Assembly (NCBI RefSeq): GCF_014638355.1
Contig: NZ_BMFK01000001.1
Coordinates: forward strand, 573,160-637,159
DNA length: 64,000 nucleotides
From: Priestia taiwanensis
GTDB taxonomy: Bacteria > Bacillota > Bacilli > Bacillales > Bacillaceae_G
Reading direction: 5' to 3'
Part shown: positions 46,851 through 57,045 of the stretch, in pieces
How the letters are laid out: the number at the start of each line of letters is the position of its first letter
Numbering within the stretch: position 1 is the stretch's first letter
Translations under genes and position numbers: made by a program
Notes under the pieces: model-generated
Seen by the model: only the letters and a program-made list of their open reading frames with translations
Databases searched by the model: none
What the model was told of the DNA's origin: nothing

Positions 46851-48188
46851 ATGATTGATCAAACACTTATCCAAAACGGTAACATCATTAATGTAGAAAC
46901 GGGTGACATTTATACGGCATCGCTTCTAATTGAAGATGGTTATATTCGAACTATTTATCAAAATGAAGAAGAATTTCCATTACATAATGATATAAGAGTA
47001 GTTAATGCATCTGGGAAGTGGATTATTCCAGGGCTTATTGATATGCACGTACATATTCGAGATGCATTTGCACCTTGTTTCATTGCGTCTGGTGTAACAG
47101 CAGTCAGAGATATGGCAGGGAGTTTGATAATGTCAAAGCAATTACTAGAAGCTCCTGTAGAGGCACCGACACCACGTTTGTTTGCGGCGGAACGAATGAT
47201 TGATGGGCTTCCTGGGATGTGGGGAGATACGAGCCCTTTTAATTTAAATACAGATGATCCTGAAGTTGCACGTGAGGAAGTAAGAAGGCAGATTGAAGCA
47301 GGGGCAAAGTATGTGAAGTTGTATTGTCTAGTATCTCAAGAAGTAATGGAAGCGGTTGTTGATGAAGCGAAGAAATATGGAATAGAAGTGAGCTGTGATT
47401 TAATTCATGCGACGGAAGTGAACGCACTTGATGCGGCAAAAGCTGGTGTGGTGTGGAATGAGCATGCGTCAGGCTGTATTCGTGTCATGTATCCGAATTG
47501 GTCAATGGCGGAAGAAGAATCTGTATGGCAAGAAATAGATTGGGAGAATCCAGATAAAGAGAAGATTGAAATGCTTTGTCGTGAGTTAAAGAAATACAAT
47601 GTGAAGTTATGCCCGACAATGATGCTTCATGATCAAATGAGATATCTACCAGAGTATTGGTGTCCTGATAATGTTGTTATGGAGAAAATAAAGGGAAATA
47701 AGGATCTTATGGGGCAATGGGAACAGCTTGCTGGATGCATAGAGGCTTTTAAAAAGTCGGGTATTCAAACAAAAATGATTCAAACAATTGCAAAGACGTA
47801 CTTCGATATCGGTGGCACGGTAGTTACCGGAACAGATACACCAGCTGGCCCGTGGGTATGGCCTGGTATGGGCTTACATCGTGAACTTGAATTATTTGTT
47901 GATGCGGGATTTAGTGAGCTAGATGCACTGAGAGCAGCGACGATTACAGCAGCAGATGCGATGAACCAACATGAACTTGGTCGTATACAAGAAGGGTGCG
48001 CGGCGGACCTTGTCCTGCTGAATAATAACCCACTTGAGAATATCGAAGATACGAAAGATATTCACGTTGTCATGAAAGGTGGGGCTGTCTATACACAAAA
48101 TGAAGCACTCCTTCATATACCTAGTAAGGAAGAATTAGAGAGACTTAAAAAAGAGTTTATGGAGCTTTTAGAAGCAGAGATTTGTTAA
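46851..48188 (+). CDS. Imidazolonepropionase-like amidohydrolase
   Basis: A 445-residue metal-dependent amidohydrolase. Metal ligands are D64-M-H66-V-H68 in PGLIDMHVHIRD and the Asp in VVTGTDTPAGPW. The catalytic core is about 50-400 and the final 60 residues complete the composite domain. The group is broad (dipeptidases, prolidase-like and cyclic-amide hydrolases), so the substrate is not defined. The isochorismatase-like gene starts 38 bases after it, so the two probably share a pathway that opens and then hydrolyses an amide. Confidence 0.82.
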   Translation: MIDQTLIQNGNIINVETGDIYTASLLIEDGYIRTIYQNEEEFPLHNDIRVVNASGKWIIPGLIDMHVHIRDAFAPCFIASGVTAVRDMAGSLIMSKQLLEAPVEAPTPRLFAAERMIDGLPGMWGDTSPFNLNTDDPEVAREEVRRQIEAGAKYVKLYCLVSQEVMEAVVDEAKKYGIEVSCDLIHATEVNALDAAKAGVVWNEHASGCIRVMYPNWSMAEEESVWQEIDWENPDKEKIEMLCRELKKYNVKLCPTMMLHDQMRYLPEYWCPDNVVMEKIKGNKDLMGQWEQLAGCIEAFKKSGIQTKMIQTIAKTYFDIGGTVVTGTDTPAGPWVWPGMGLHRELELFVDAGFSELDALRAATITAADAMNQHELGRIQEGCAADLVLLNNNPLENIEDTKDIHVVMKGGAVYTQNEALLHIPSKEELERLKKEFMELLEAEIC

Positions 48189-48226
48189 ACAGCTAAGATA
48201 ATGACAGATAGGGGAGATACAGTGAC

Positions 48227-48760
48227 ATGCAAGCTTTGTTAGTAATTGATGTGCAAGAGGCATTGATGAAATTAGGTGATTTTCAAGCGGATGTGTGGAA
48301 AATTGAATCGGTAATTAAACACTTCAAAGCGACGGGGAAACCGGTTATTTTTATTAAGCATGTTGAAGATGATAAGGAGAGCTTATTTTATAAGAAGTCA
48401 CGTGACGTAGAAGTTTATGCGCCGCTACTTCCATACGCGGATGATATCATTGAGAAGCGTACACCTAGCGCTTTCTTCGAAACAGATTTAGATGATGTCT
48501 TACGTATTCTTGATGTAGATCATGTAGTCGTAACAGGATTTAATGCAGAATATTGCTGTCTTTTCACAGCAATTTCGGCATTTGATCGTGGATATAAGGT
48601 GACATTTTTAGAAGATGCAATTGGGACGGTGAATAACGCAGATTCGTATGAAATGCCTGGTTTAAATATTTGTGGCTTTGCAGGAAGTGTCTTGCATTGG
48701 TCAAGGACAACAGAGGTTGTGAATTACGGTGAATATGTAGGGAAATATGCGCTAAAATGA
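48227..48760 (+). CDS. Isochorismatase-family cysteine hydrolase
   Basis: A 177-residue enzyme with the Asp-Lys-Cys triad at D8, K77 and C110 (LLVIDVQEAL, IIEKRTPSAFF, VTGFNAEYCCLF). It is less like the nicotinamidases and more like the amidases of cyclic or ureido compounds. It forms an apparent operon with the amidohydrolase and ends in a strong hairpin. It is similar in type but not in sequence detail to the enzyme at 32738. Confidence 0.83.
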   Translation: MQALLVIDVQEALMKLGDFQADVWKIESVIKHFKATGKPVIFIKHVEDDKESLFYKKSRDVEVYAPLLPYADDIIEKRTPSAFFETDLDDVLRILDVDHVVVTGFNAEYCCLFTAISAFDRGYKVTFLEDAIGTVNNADSYEMPGLNICGFAGSVLHWSRTTEVVNYGEYVGKYALK

Positions 48761-48762
48761 AG

Positions 48763-48805
48763 AAAAGCTGACAATAAGGATTATTCCTGTTTGTCAGCTT
48801 TTTTC
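48763..48805 (+). terminator. Terminator after the isochorismatase-like gene
   Basis: AAAAGCTGACA pairs with TGTCAGCTTTT, with an inner AGG/CCT step, followed by six T. Confidence 0.85.
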
Positions 48806-48922
48806 GTTCATTATAGTAATGATACAAGGAACAGAGAGTGGTAATTTCTATGTAAAACATCCACTCGGAGTCGGGACTATAGTGTATACCTTTCTTGTTT
48901 TTAATGATGAAGCTTTATATGC

Positions 48923-49861
48923 TTATTTTCCAATTTGACCAATCTTTTTGCTATATTCACGTACAACGTCGAAGTTTTTGTCGTCGGCTTTTTTGTAACC
49001 TACGTGTGTATAGATTGCTTCGATAATTTTTTGTCCCTCTTTGTCTTTACTGATTTTCACAAATGCATCGGCAATTTTATCTTTCCATGCTTGTGTCATA
49101 TCTGGACGAACACTAATTGTATCGTTCGGGATTTTTTGTGTTGTGTAGACAATTTTTGTTTTGTCCCATACGTCTGGGAATGATTTCTTTACGATATTAC
49201 GAGCATCAAGGAATATTGCAGCTGCATCTACATCTTTGTTTAAGACAGCTAGCACACCTTTGTCATGACCTTGTAGTTGTACACCTTGTACGTCTTTCTG
49301 CGCATCGATGCCTTTGTCTTTCATTTCAACTGCTGACCAAACGTATCCTGCTGATGATGTAGGAGACTGCCAGCCAATTTTCTTTCCTTTTAAATCTTCT
49401 AACGAGTTAATTGGTGAATCTTTCAACGTAAGGATACCTGAGTAGTAGTATTCTACTAACTCTTTCGTACTTGATCCGTCAGCTGGATTTACACCATAAC
49501 GAAGTGCTTGAAGTAACACGTCTGCATATCCTTTATCGTGTGCGATAACATAGTCAGTAGGTGGTAAGAAGCCAAGGTCTAATTGTTTTGAGCCCATCGC
49601 TTCGACAACGCTATTATAGTCTGTCGTTACTTTCACATCGACTGGAATACCAATTTCTTTTGAAAGTAATTCCGCTAGTGGCTTCGCTCTTGCTTCAAGT
49701 GTTTCCGCATTTTGTGATGGAACGAACCCAATCGTTAACTTCTCAGGTGTGTATTCTTTTGCTTTTCCTCCATCTGTTTTGCTCGTTTCTTTCGAGCAAG
49801 CACTGAATATACCAATACAAAGAATCATGACAAGAAACAACCCTACCGTTTTCTTCAACAT
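48923..49861 (-). CDS. phnD: PhnD-like phosphonate/phosphite-binding lipoprotein
   Basis: About 312 residues. The signal peptide ends in lipobox FSAC (Cys22) after MLKKTVGLFLVMILCIGI. The mature part has the type II binding-protein fold of PhnD (LTIGFVPSQNAETLEARAKP, VDVKVTTDYNSVVEAMGSKQLDLGFLPPTDYV). It binds a phosphonate or related organophosphorus ligand for PhnC-PhnE. The start was set by GGGGGA 6 bases before the ATG. It is on the opposite strand from its transporter genes, 4.7 kb away, which is unusual. Confidence 0.88.
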   Translation of the reverse strand: MLKKTVGLFLVMILCIGIFSACSKETSKTDGGKAKEYTPEKLTIGFVPSQNAETLEARAKPLAELLSKEIGIPVDVKVTTDYNSVVEAMGSKQLDLGFLPPTDYVIAHDKGYADVLLQALRYGVNPADGSSTKELVEYYYSGILTLKDSPINSLEDLKGKKIGWQSPTSSAGYVWSAVEMKDKGIDAQKDVQGVQLQGHDKGVLAVLNKDVDAAAIFLDARNIVKKSFPDVWDKTKIVYTTQKIPNDTISVRPDMTQAWKDKIADAFVKISKDKEGQKIIEAIYTHVGYKKADDKNFDVVREYSKKIGQIGK

Positions 49862-49937
49862 GCGCTTTCCCCCGTTATTTTTCTTTTTTTGATATTGCTT
49901 TTCCATCATACAGAAAAAAAGACAAAATGGTTGGATA

Positions 49938-49987
49938 TTTACGGTAACTTTAGATGTAATTTACATGTGATTTACATGTACTTAAAG
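49938..49987 (+). promoter_or_regulatory. Pho-box-like array of direct repeats
   Basis: Five hexamers lie at an exact 11-base period: TTTACG (49938), TTTAGA (49949), TTTACA (49960), TTTACA (49971) and TTAAAG (49982). B. subtilis PhoP binds TT(A/C/T)A(C/T)A repeats at this period. The array lies between the phnD start (minus) and the nucleotidase start (plus), so it could control either or both under phosphate limitation. Confidence 0.75.
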
Positions 49988-50106
49988 ATGATGATGGATG
50001 ATAAAAAGGTAGAAAAATAGAAGTAGGAATAGAATAAGATGTCTTATACACGCTTACAGTTTATTCATAGCTAGTTTTAAATATGACATGCTTGAGGGGG
50101 AGAACA

Positions 50107-51693
50107 ATGAAAAAGGTAACGGTTACAATCTTAGAAACGAGTGATCTTCACGGTGCAATCTTTCCTATTCATTATGCAACGGGAGAGGAGATATCAGTTG
50201 GGTTAGGAAAAGTTGCGACAATTATAAAACGCGAGCGACAGAGGAATAAACATACAATTGTTATTGATAACGGCGATATGATTCAAGGAACACCGCTTAT
50301 GTATCACTATTTTAAATTTCAATCAGAATTAGCAAATCCAATGATTCTCGCCGCAAATGAATGCCATTATGATGCGGCAGTAATTGGGAATCATGAGTTT
50401 AATTACGGACAAGAGTTGCTACAAGAAGCGATTTCTCAATCGACGTTTCCATGGTTAGCGGCGAATATCGTAGATGAAGATAGGAAGCCGTATTTCGGAA
50501 AGCCATACATGATTCGTACTATAGAAGGTGTAAAAGTAGCGGTACTTGGTTTAACGACAAAGCATATTCCGCATTGGGAGCAACGGGAACATATTGAAGG
50601 AATTGTATTTGAAGATGTGATAGAGTGTGCGAAGAAATGGGTGAACTACGTGAAGAAGGAAGAACAAGCGGATGTAGTTGTTGTATCGTACCACGGTGGG
50701 TTTGAAAGAGATGTTGATTACGGTTTCCAGACAGAAACATTAACAGGCGAAAATCAAGGATACGAGTTATGTATGAAAGTAGAAGGAATTGATGTGTTAT
50801 TAACAGGGCATCAACATCGCCAAATCGTAGGAAAAGAAGTGAACGGTGTTACAGTTATGCAACCAGGATGTAACGGTAGTGTCGTAGGAAAGGTTGCTCT
50901 TACACTTGAAAAGAACGGGACGAAATGGGTGTGTGTAGAAAAGTGTGGTGAGCTTCTTCCTGTTGATGAAACAGATACTAGTGTATTAGAAAAAGTAAGA
51001 GGATACGAAGAAGCGACTCAACGTTGGTTAGATATATCTATTGGTCGTGTGGAAGGAGATATGGAGATACATAGTCCACTACAAGCCCGTTTGCACGAGC
51101 ACCCGTTTATTGAATTTATTAATCGAGTCCAAATGGAAATAATGGGTGTAGATATTTCATGTACAGCACTTCTTCATAACGAACCACTAGGGTTAAAGCA
51201 AGAAGTTACGATGCGAGATATTTTAGCGAATTATCCATATCCAAATACGTTAGCCGTTATCCGTATAAGTGGGCAAGAGATGAAAGAGGCACTTGAACAT
51301 ACAGCATCGTATTTTGATACGTATGACGGCAAGGAAGTGAAAGTACATCCGTCTTTTTTAGAGCCGAAGCCACAACATTATAATTATGACATGTGGGAAG
51401 GCATTGACTATGAAATAAATATTACACATCCAGTCGGTGAACGGATTACGGCGTTAACATACAAAGGTGAGCCAGTTAATCCGAAAACATCGTATGACGT
51501 CGTGATGAACAATTACCGAGCAAGTGGCGGTGGTGAATATACGATGTTTATGAACAAGCCGTTGGTAAAGGACGGCTCTATCGATGTATCGGAATTACTA
51601 GCGAATTATATTGCAGAGCGTGGTGTTATTAAGGCATCTGTTAATCATAATTGGCATGTAAGTTTGATAAAGACAAGGCATATTAATAAATGA
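50107..51693 (+). CDS. Metallophosphatase/5'-nucleotidase (YunD-like)
   Basis: About 528 residues. The metal motifs of the calcineurin-like fold are visible: TSDLHG, DNGDMIQGTP, IGNHEFNYG, SYHGG and LTGHQHR. The C-terminal half (about 320-520) is the 5'-nucleotidase substrate domain. There is no signal peptide, so it resembles intracellular YunD-type enzymes and not secreted UshA. It removes phosphate from nucleotides; it may also act on 2',3'-cyclic nucleotides. The start follows GAGGGGGAG. It is near the Pho-box-like array, consistent with phosphate salvage. Confidence 0.87.
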   Translation: MKKVTVTILETSDLHGAIFPIHYATGEEISVGLGKVATIIKRERQRNKHTIVIDNGDMIQGTPLMYHYFKFQSELANPMILAANECHYDAAVIGNHEFNYGQELLQEAISQSTFPWLAANIVDEDRKPYFGKPYMIRTIEGVKVAVLGLTTKHIPHWEQREHIEGIVFEDVIECAKKWVNYVKKEEQADVVVVSYHGGFERDVDYGFQTETLTGENQGYELCMKVEGIDVLLTGHQHRQIVGKEVNGVTVMQPGCNGSVVGKVALTLEKNGTKWVCVEKCGELLPVDETDTSVLEKVRGYEEATQRWLDISIGRVEGDMEIHSPLQARLHEHPFIEFINRVQMEIMGVDISCTALLHNEPLGLKQEVTMRDILANYPYPNTLAVIRISGQEMKEALEHTASYFDTYDGKEVKVHPSFLEPKPQHYNYDMWEGIDYEINITHPVGERITALTYKGEPVNPKTSYDVVMNNYRASGGGEYTMFMNKPLVKDGSIDVSELLANYIAERGVIKASVNHNWHVSLIKTRHINK

Positions 51694-51711
51694 AGCAAGA
51701 ATATATATAAG

Positions 51712-51746
51712 AAAAAAGACGTGGGCTTGTTCTCACGTCTTTTTTA
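51712..51746 (+). terminator. Terminator after the nucleotidase
   Basis: AAAAAAGACGTGGG pairs with TCACGTCTTTTTT around a short loop. Confidence 0.82.
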
Positions 51747-51753
51747 GGGGATG

Positions 51754-51779
51754 TATACATCTGTTTACAATCTTTTACA
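51754..51779 (+). promoter_or_regulatory. Weak Pho-box-like repeats
   Basis: TATACA (51754), TTTACA (51764) and TTTACA (51774) are spaced 10 bases. The array is less regular than the one at 49938 but lies in the promoter region of the large secreted protein, about 95 bases before its start. Confidence 0.4.
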
Positions 51780-51873
51780 AATTTCTAATCATATCTCAAT
51801 AATATGTATACATTTACCATTTAGTATAAAGAACTGGATAGACAAGTTTGATAATGTGTAGGGAGGGGAAAGG

Positions 51874-54492
51874 ATGAAGAAAGTGTGTTTTAGATTGTTA
51901 TTAGCCGTATGTCTTGTGTTTAGTGGTCTTCCGCTTACTTTTAATCCAGTTAGTGTACAAGCAAGCGATGCAAGTGAGCCAGCTCCAGAAATTAAGCCAA
52001 CGAAGCCAAATGGACTAGACGTGTTGTTCGATAATACACACGGACAAACAGCAGGAGCGGCTGACTGGGTAATTGATGGGGCATTTTCTGACTTTGCAAA
52101 TGCAGTAGCAGATAATGGATATTACGTGAAAGAATTACGCAAGAACACGCCAATTACGTTAGCAGATTTACAGCAGTATGAAGTATTTGTTATTCCAGAA
52201 GCGAATATTCCGTACAAAAAGTCTGAACAAGATGCGATGATTGAATACGTGAAAAGTGGCGGAAGTATTTTCTTCATTTCCGATCATTATAATGCCGACC
52301 GTAACAAAAATCGCTGGGATTCATCGGAAGTAATGAACGGGTACCGTCGCGGTGCATACAACGACCCAACAAAAGGGATGTCAGCAGACGAGAAGAACTC
52401 AGCAGCCATGCAAGGAGTAGAAAGCTCAGATTGGTTAGCAATGAACTTTGGGCTTCGTTTCCGTTACAACGCAGTTGGTGACGTAAACGCAACGAAAATT
52501 GTAAAACCAGAAGAATCGTTCGGCATCACACAAGGGGTTAATTCGGTTGCGATGCATGCTGGTTCAACAGTTATGATTACGGATCCGACGAAAGCGAAAG
52601 GAATCGTTTATTTACCGGAAGGATTAACGGAAGCTGATAAATGGGGACCATCTGTTGACCAAGGTGTATATTTTGGTGGTGGTGTGCAGGAAGGCGCATA
52701 CGCTGCTATTTCGAAGCTTGGTAAAGGAAAAGCGGCTTTTATTGGTGATTCCTCACCAGTAGAAGATGCGACGCCAAAGTATTTACGTGAAGAAAATGGT
52801 CAAACGAAGAAAACCTATGATGGATTTAAAGAACAAGATGATGCGAAATTATTAACCAACCTTATGAATTGGTTAGCGAAGCAAGAAGCATATACAAATT
52901 TTACAGAAGCAGGTATTCCTCTTGATACAGTGTCACCGACTTTAGACATGGAAGTACCAGCAAATTCAACAGAACCACAACCAGAGCCGTGGGCACCTCC
53001 AGCGGCAGGGTATAAATGGTATGACTCGTCAACATTTGCCCCAGGATCATATAACGGACCGAAGAAAGAAAATCCAACGCCAGCGTATTCTATTATCCAT
53101 CAAGATGTATTGCCAAATGCAGAAGAATTCCAAATACGTGTTGTACTTGATCAGTTAACGCCAAATCAAGTTGTTACTGATTTACAAGTGGGTATTTATG
53201 TGGATGGTGGTCAACAAGTAGCGAAGTTCAAGCAAGAGAATGGAACGTGGCCATCAAGTTATGGATATAGTTCCTCTTTCTCTGCAAAAGCAGATGCAAC
53301 TGGCCGTGCAACGAAAGAAATAACAGTACAAATGAAACCTGGAACGAAAGGGGATGCAAACCTTCGTCTTCGTCAGGGGAAAAACAACCTCCTTACGAAA
53401 CGTGTGAAAGTAGATAACGTTCCGAGCGTGCCCCTTCCAGGCGATAATGGTGGGCTTCCGAGCTTAATAACAGTTGCCGATGCAAGAACGAAGGCAGAAG
53501 GAACAACCGTTACAGTTGAAGGAACGATTACGTCACAGCCAGGTGCATTCGGAGCGAAAGGTTTCTATATGCAAGATAGTACAGCCGGCATTTATGTGTA
53601 TCAACAAGAAGACGGCTTTAACGTAGGCGATGTTGTTCGTGTTACTGCACCAACGAAACTATTTAATACGGAGTTTGAACTAGAAAATATCGTGAAGATT
53701 GAGAAGAAAGGAACTGCACAAGTTCCAACACCAAAAGTTGTAACTGAGTTGAACGAAAGTAACCAAGGTCAGCTCGTTACGCTTGAATATGTCACAATTC
53801 AAAACATGAAACAAGTAGGAAAAGCGTTTGAATTTGATGCTCTCCAAGGTGACAACGTAACAAAAGTACGTGTCGATGAGCGAACAGGGATGAAATATAG
53901 CGAGTTTAGCACGTTGTATGCAAATGGGAACGTTGTCACGGTTAGTGGCGTCTCGTCTATTTTCAAAGGAGTCTATCAATTGAAGCCTCTATCGTATGAC
54001 CATGTGAAGCTGGCCGATAAAGAGGCTCCGGTTATTGCAGATATCGCAGTGAAAGATTTTTTCGTGACAGATACGTTTGTACCTGAAATGAAAGTAACAG
54101 ATAAAGGAAGTGGTGTTGATTCAATTGTTGTTACGTTAAATGGAGAATCAGTTACACAACCACTTACAATCACGCCTTTACAATTATTTCCTGGGGAACA
54201 TGTCGTGAAAGTAGTTGCGACAGATAAAGCAGGCAATAAAAGTGAGAAATCATTTAACATAGTGGCGAAGATGGATGTGGATCATTTAGATGAATTGCTG
54301 GTGATCGGGAAAGAAAAAAACTATATGACATCTAAATCAGTCGTGAAAATTTTAGAAACAAAAGTAGCCGAAATACAGCAAGCAGAAACACTACTTATTC
54401 AAAAAGGGAAATTAACGAGTTTACGAGTGTTTGTCGAAAGTTTAGCAGATAAAAACATTGATTCACACTATGCGAAGTTTTGGAAGTTTTGA
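51874..54492 (+). CDS. Large secreted multidomain protein (YhcR-like OB + FIMAH)
   Basis: 872 residues. A Sec signal peptide ends near VQASDA (about 28-32). The first domain (about 45-350) is a Rossmann-like, GATase/DUF4350-type fold ([44 protein letters not shown]). Beta-rich linkers follow. An OB-fold region of the YhcR/DUF5689 type lies at about 530-710 ([35 protein letters not shown]). An Ig-like segment ([15 protein letters not shown]) is at about 740-800. A FIMAH-like helical bundle closes the protein. No catalytic site is certain. It may bind or process extracellular nucleotides or nucleic acids. Confidence 0.75.
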   Translation: MKKVCFRLLLAVCLVFSGLPLTFNPVSVQASDASEPAPEIKPTKPNGLDVLFDNTHGQTAGAADWVIDGAFSDFANAVADNGYYVKELRKNTPITLADLQQYEVFVIPEANIPYKKSEQDAMIEYVKSGGSIFFISDHYNADRNKNRWDSSEVMNGYRRGAYNDPTKGMSADEKNSAAMQGVESSDWLAMNFGLRFRYNAVGDVNATKIVKPEESFGITQGVNSVAMHAGSTVMITDPTKAKGIVYLPEGLTEADKWGPSVDQGVYFGGGVQEGAYAAISKLGKGKAAFIGDSSPVEDATPKYLREENGQTKKTYDGFKEQDDAKLLTNLMNWLAKQEAYTNFTEAGIPLDTVSPTLDMEVPANSTEPQPEPWAPPAAGYKWYDSSTFAPGSYNGPKKENPTPAYSIIHQDVLPNAEEFQIRVVLDQLTPNQVVTDLQVGIYVDGGQQVAKFKQENGTWPSSYGYSSSFSAKADATGRATKEITVQMKPGTKGDANLRLRQGKNNLLTKRVKVDNVPSVPLPGDNGGLPSLITVADARTKAEGTTVTVEGTITSQPGAFGAKGFYMQDSTAGIYVYQQEDGFNVGDVVRVTAPTKLFNTEFELENIVKIEKKGTAQVPTPKVVTELNESNQGQLVTLEYVTIQNMKQVGKAFEFDALQGDNVTKVRVDERTGMKYSEFSTLYANGNVVTVSGVSSIFKGVYQLKPLSYDHVKLADKEAPVIADIAVKDFFVTDTFVPEMKVTDKGSGVDSIVVTLNGESVTQPLTITPLQLFPGEHVVKVVATDKAGNKSEKSFNIVAKMDVDHLDELLVIGKEKNYMTSKSVVKILETKVAEIQQAETLLIQKGKLTSLRVFVESLADKNIDSHYAKFWKF

Positions 54493-54520
54493 TGGCAAGA
54501 AGCAAAAGGAGACAGAGAGA

Positions 54521-55291
54521 ATGATTGAATTTAAAGGGGTTTCCAAGGTATATCCGAACGGGACAGTAGGACTTAAGGACGTAAATATTACGATTCATAA
54601 AGGAGATTTCGCTGTCATTGTCGGTTTGTCTGGAGCTGGGAAATCGACGTTACTTCGCTCCATTAATCGCCTGCATGACATAACAGACGGTGAAATAACG
54701 ATTGACGATAAATCAATGACGAAAGCAAAAGGAAAAGAGTTATTACGTATGCGCCGCGATATCGGGATGATTTTTCAAAATTTCAATCTAGTAAAACGCT
54801 CTTCCGTGATGCGTAATATTTTGTCTGGAAGAGTTGGTTATCATTCTACGATTCGTACATTACTAGGACTTTTTCCTAAGCAGGATGTTGAACTTGCGAT
54901 GAATGCCTTAAAGCGGGTGAACATGGAAGAGAAAGCATTTGCAAGAGCGGATGAATTATCAGGTGGTCAGCAACAACGTGTATCGATTGCTCGTGCACTT
55001 GCGCAAGAGGCGAAAATCATTCTTGCGGATGAACCAGTTGCGTCACTTGATCCATTCACGACACGGCAAGTGATGGACGATTTGAAACGGATTAATCAAG
55101 AGCTTGGCATTACGACAATTGTGAACTTACATTTTGTTGACTTAGCACGGGAATATGCGACACGTATTATCGGTGTCCGTGCTGGAGAAATCGTCTTTGA
55201 TGGTCTAGTGGAAGAGGCGACGGATGAGGTGTTCTCCGATATATACGGACGTGCAATTAACGATGATGAGTTACTAGGGGAATCGGTATGA
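54521..55291 (+). CDS. phnC: Phosphonate ABC transporter ATP-binding protein
   Basis: About 256 residues. The ATPase has Walker [12 protein letters not shown] (about 36-46), the Q-loop [12 protein letters not shown], signature [15 protein letters not shown] and Walker [12 protein letters not shown]. The central [16 protein letters not shown] region is typical of PhnC. The start is set by AGGAGACAG. It begins a tight three-gene run with two PhnE permeases (overlaps of 4 bases each). It probably pairs with PhnD at 48.9 kb. Confidence 0.93.
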   Translation: MIEFKGVSKVYPNGTVGLKDVNITIHKGDFAVIVGLSGAGKSTLLRSINRLHDITDGEITIDDKSMTKAKGKELLRMRRDIGMIFQNFNLVKRSSVMRNILSGRVGYHSTIRTLLGLFPKQDVELAMNALKRVNMEEKAFARADELSGGQQQRVSIARALAQEAKIILADEPVASLDPFTTRQVMDDLKRINQELGITTIVNLHFVDLAREYATRIIGVRAGEIVFDGLVEEATDEVFSDIYGRAINDDELLGESV

Positions 55292-56058
55292 TGGCACAGC
55301 GTGTTTCACGCATTAAACATGTTGTGACGGTTATTTTCATTTTACTTCTGCTTTGGGGTTGTGCGTATCAAACGGAAATTTCGTTTCAGACATTGGTAAC
55401 AGGGTTGCCGAACATGGTGAGCTTACTAAATGAAATGTTCCCACCGGATTGGGAGTATTTCGGATCGATTACAGAGCCAATGCTCGCGACAATTCGTATG
55501 GCTGTACTTGGAACGACGTTCGGGGCAATGATTGCGATTCCTGTGGCGTTGTTCTCGTCAAGTAATGTCGTGAAAATTCCATTCATCTATCATGTTTCAC
55601 GTTTCCTTATGAACTTAGTGCGGACTATTCCAGAATTATTACTAGCAGCATTGTTCGTACCGATTTTCGGGATTGGTGAGATTGCGGGTATATTGGCAAT
55701 TACCGTATTTTCATTTGGGATTATTGCGAAGTTATTGTACGAAGCGATTGAAGCAATTGATAATGGCCCACTAGAAGCGATGACGGCAGTTGGGGCGAAC
55801 AAAGTTCAATGGATTTTCTTTGGCGTCGTGCCACAAGTAGTTGCAAGTTTCATTTCGTATTTCTTGTATAGTTTCGAGATTAACGTTCGTGCAGCGGCTA
55901 TTTTAGGGTATGTTGGTGCTGGTGGAATTGGCTTAGTCTTAAGTAACGCATTAAGTTTCTTCCAATATGATCGTGTATCAACAATTATTATTTATACATT
56001 CCTTGTCGTATTAATTATTGATATTGTGAGTAATCGAATTAGGGAGAAGTTGCTATGA
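55288..56058 (+). CDS. phnE: Phosphonate ABC transporter permease 1
   Basis: A 256-residue permease with about six helices. The coupling segment [22 protein letters not shown] (about 169-190, EAA-like loop) and the C-terminal [15 protein letters not shown] fit PhnE. ATG overlaps the phnC stop. It works as a heterodimer with the next gene. Confidence 0.9.
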   Translation: MMAQRVSRIKHVVTVIFILLLLWGCAYQTEISFQTLVTGLPNMVSLLNEMFPPDWEYFGSITEPMLATIRMAVLGTTFGAMIAIPVALFSSSNVVKIPFIYHVSRFLMNLVRTIPELLLAALFVPIFGIGEIAGILAITVFSFGIIAKLLYEAIEAIDNGPLEAMTAVGANKVQWIFFGVVPQVVASFISYFLYSFEINVRAAAILGYVGAGGIGLVLSNALSFFQYDRVSTIIIYTFLVVLIIDIVSNRIREKLL

Positions 56059-56840
56059 GGACAAAACCATTCAAACAACGAGTAAAGACGTGGGCAATTG
56101 TCATTATTATAGTAGGAATTTACGTCTGGGCATTTGCGGGTTTACCAGAAATTGCACTAAAGGAATCAGCGTCCAACGCTATTACTGGTATTCTACAAGG
56201 ATTCGTCTACCCAGATTGGGATTACGTATATGACCCCGGTGGGGAAGATTTACTTCGTGCATTACTAGAAACGCTTGCCATTGCTATTCTTGGAACATTT
56301 ATTTCTGCCGTTCTTTGTATTCCATTCGCCTTCATGGCGGCACGAAACATGAGTAAGCATCGCATCATTTCTTCAACGACAAAAGTAATTTTAAGTGCAA
56401 TACGTGTGTTTCCAGAGTTAATTATGGCGCTTTTTTTCATTAAAGCAGTTGGTCTTGGGCCATTCGCTGGTATTCTAGCATTAGGTTTCCATTCGATTGG
56501 GATGCTTGGCAAGCTTATTAGTGAAGCAATTGAGGACATGGATTTCAGCCCAACAGAGGCGCTTATTGCGTCTGGTGCAAATAGAATGCAAGTAATCTGG
56601 TTTGCGATTGTGCCACAAGTATTACCAGCCTTTCTTTCTTATACTTTATATCGCTTAGAAATTAGTGTCCGTTCTGCGACGACACTCGGTATTGTAGGGG
56701 CGGGAGGAGTAGGTGCACCGCTTATTTTCGCATTACATGGGCATTCATGGGACCGTGTTGGGATTATTTTAATTGGTATTATCGTAATGGTTACGATGAT
56801 AGATTTGATTTCGGGAGTAATTCGGCGACGGATTGTATGA
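56055..56840 (+). CDS. Phosphonate ABC transporter permease 2
   Basis: A 261-residue second PhnE-type permease with the same loop (EALIASGANRMQVIWFAIVPQV) and SATTLGIVGAGGVG. Two different PhnE proteins per system is common in Bacillus. It overlaps the first by 4 bases, and a terminator closes the run. Confidence 0.9.
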   Translation: MRTKPFKQRVKTWAIVIIIVGIYVWAFAGLPEIALKESASNAITGILQGFVYPDWDYVYDPGGEDLLRALLETLAIAILGTFISAVLCIPFAFMAARNMSKHRIISSTTKVILSAIRVFPELIMALFFIKAVGLGPFAGILALGFHSIGMLGKLISEAIEDMDFSPTEALIASGANRMQVIWFAIVPQVLPAFLSYTLYRLEISVRSATTLGIVGAGGVGAPLIFALHGHSWDRVGIILIGIIVMVTMIDLISGVIRRRIV

Positions 56841-56850
56841 TAGTAGGGAG

Positions 56851-56880
56851 AACAGTAGGCGAAGGCCTGCTGTTTTTTAT
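56851..56880 (+). terminator. Terminator of the phn transporter genes
   Basis: AACAGTAGGC pairs with GCCTGCTGTT (one G-T pair) around GAAG, followed by TTTTAT. Confidence 0.85.
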
Positions 56881-57045
56881 TATTGAATGTTAGGAATCTA
56901 TTTCCTTTTTATAGTCGACAGAGATCCTATGTTTTTGTTATTATCGAAGTAGGAACTCTTGTTACATATGTAGAATGGTAAAGAAATATTTATAAGGCTT
57001 ACAATGAGTTTGCTAAGTATGTCTTAGTAAGATGGGGGAATGGTA

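Noticed and set aside
46851-48760. Extension of the RiPP cluster
   Set aside because: A strong terminator lies after the MATE gene, spacing is large and the hydrolases have no known role in this chemistry, so they are treated as a separate unit.
49936-50000. CRISPR-like short periodic repeats
   Set aside because: The period is 11 bases with 5-base spacers, far too short for CRISPR; it fits a PhoP-type regulatory array.
54395-54598. Minus-strand frame at the end of the secreted multidomain gene
   Set aside because: No ribosome site and no family features; it overlaps two clear plus-strand genes.
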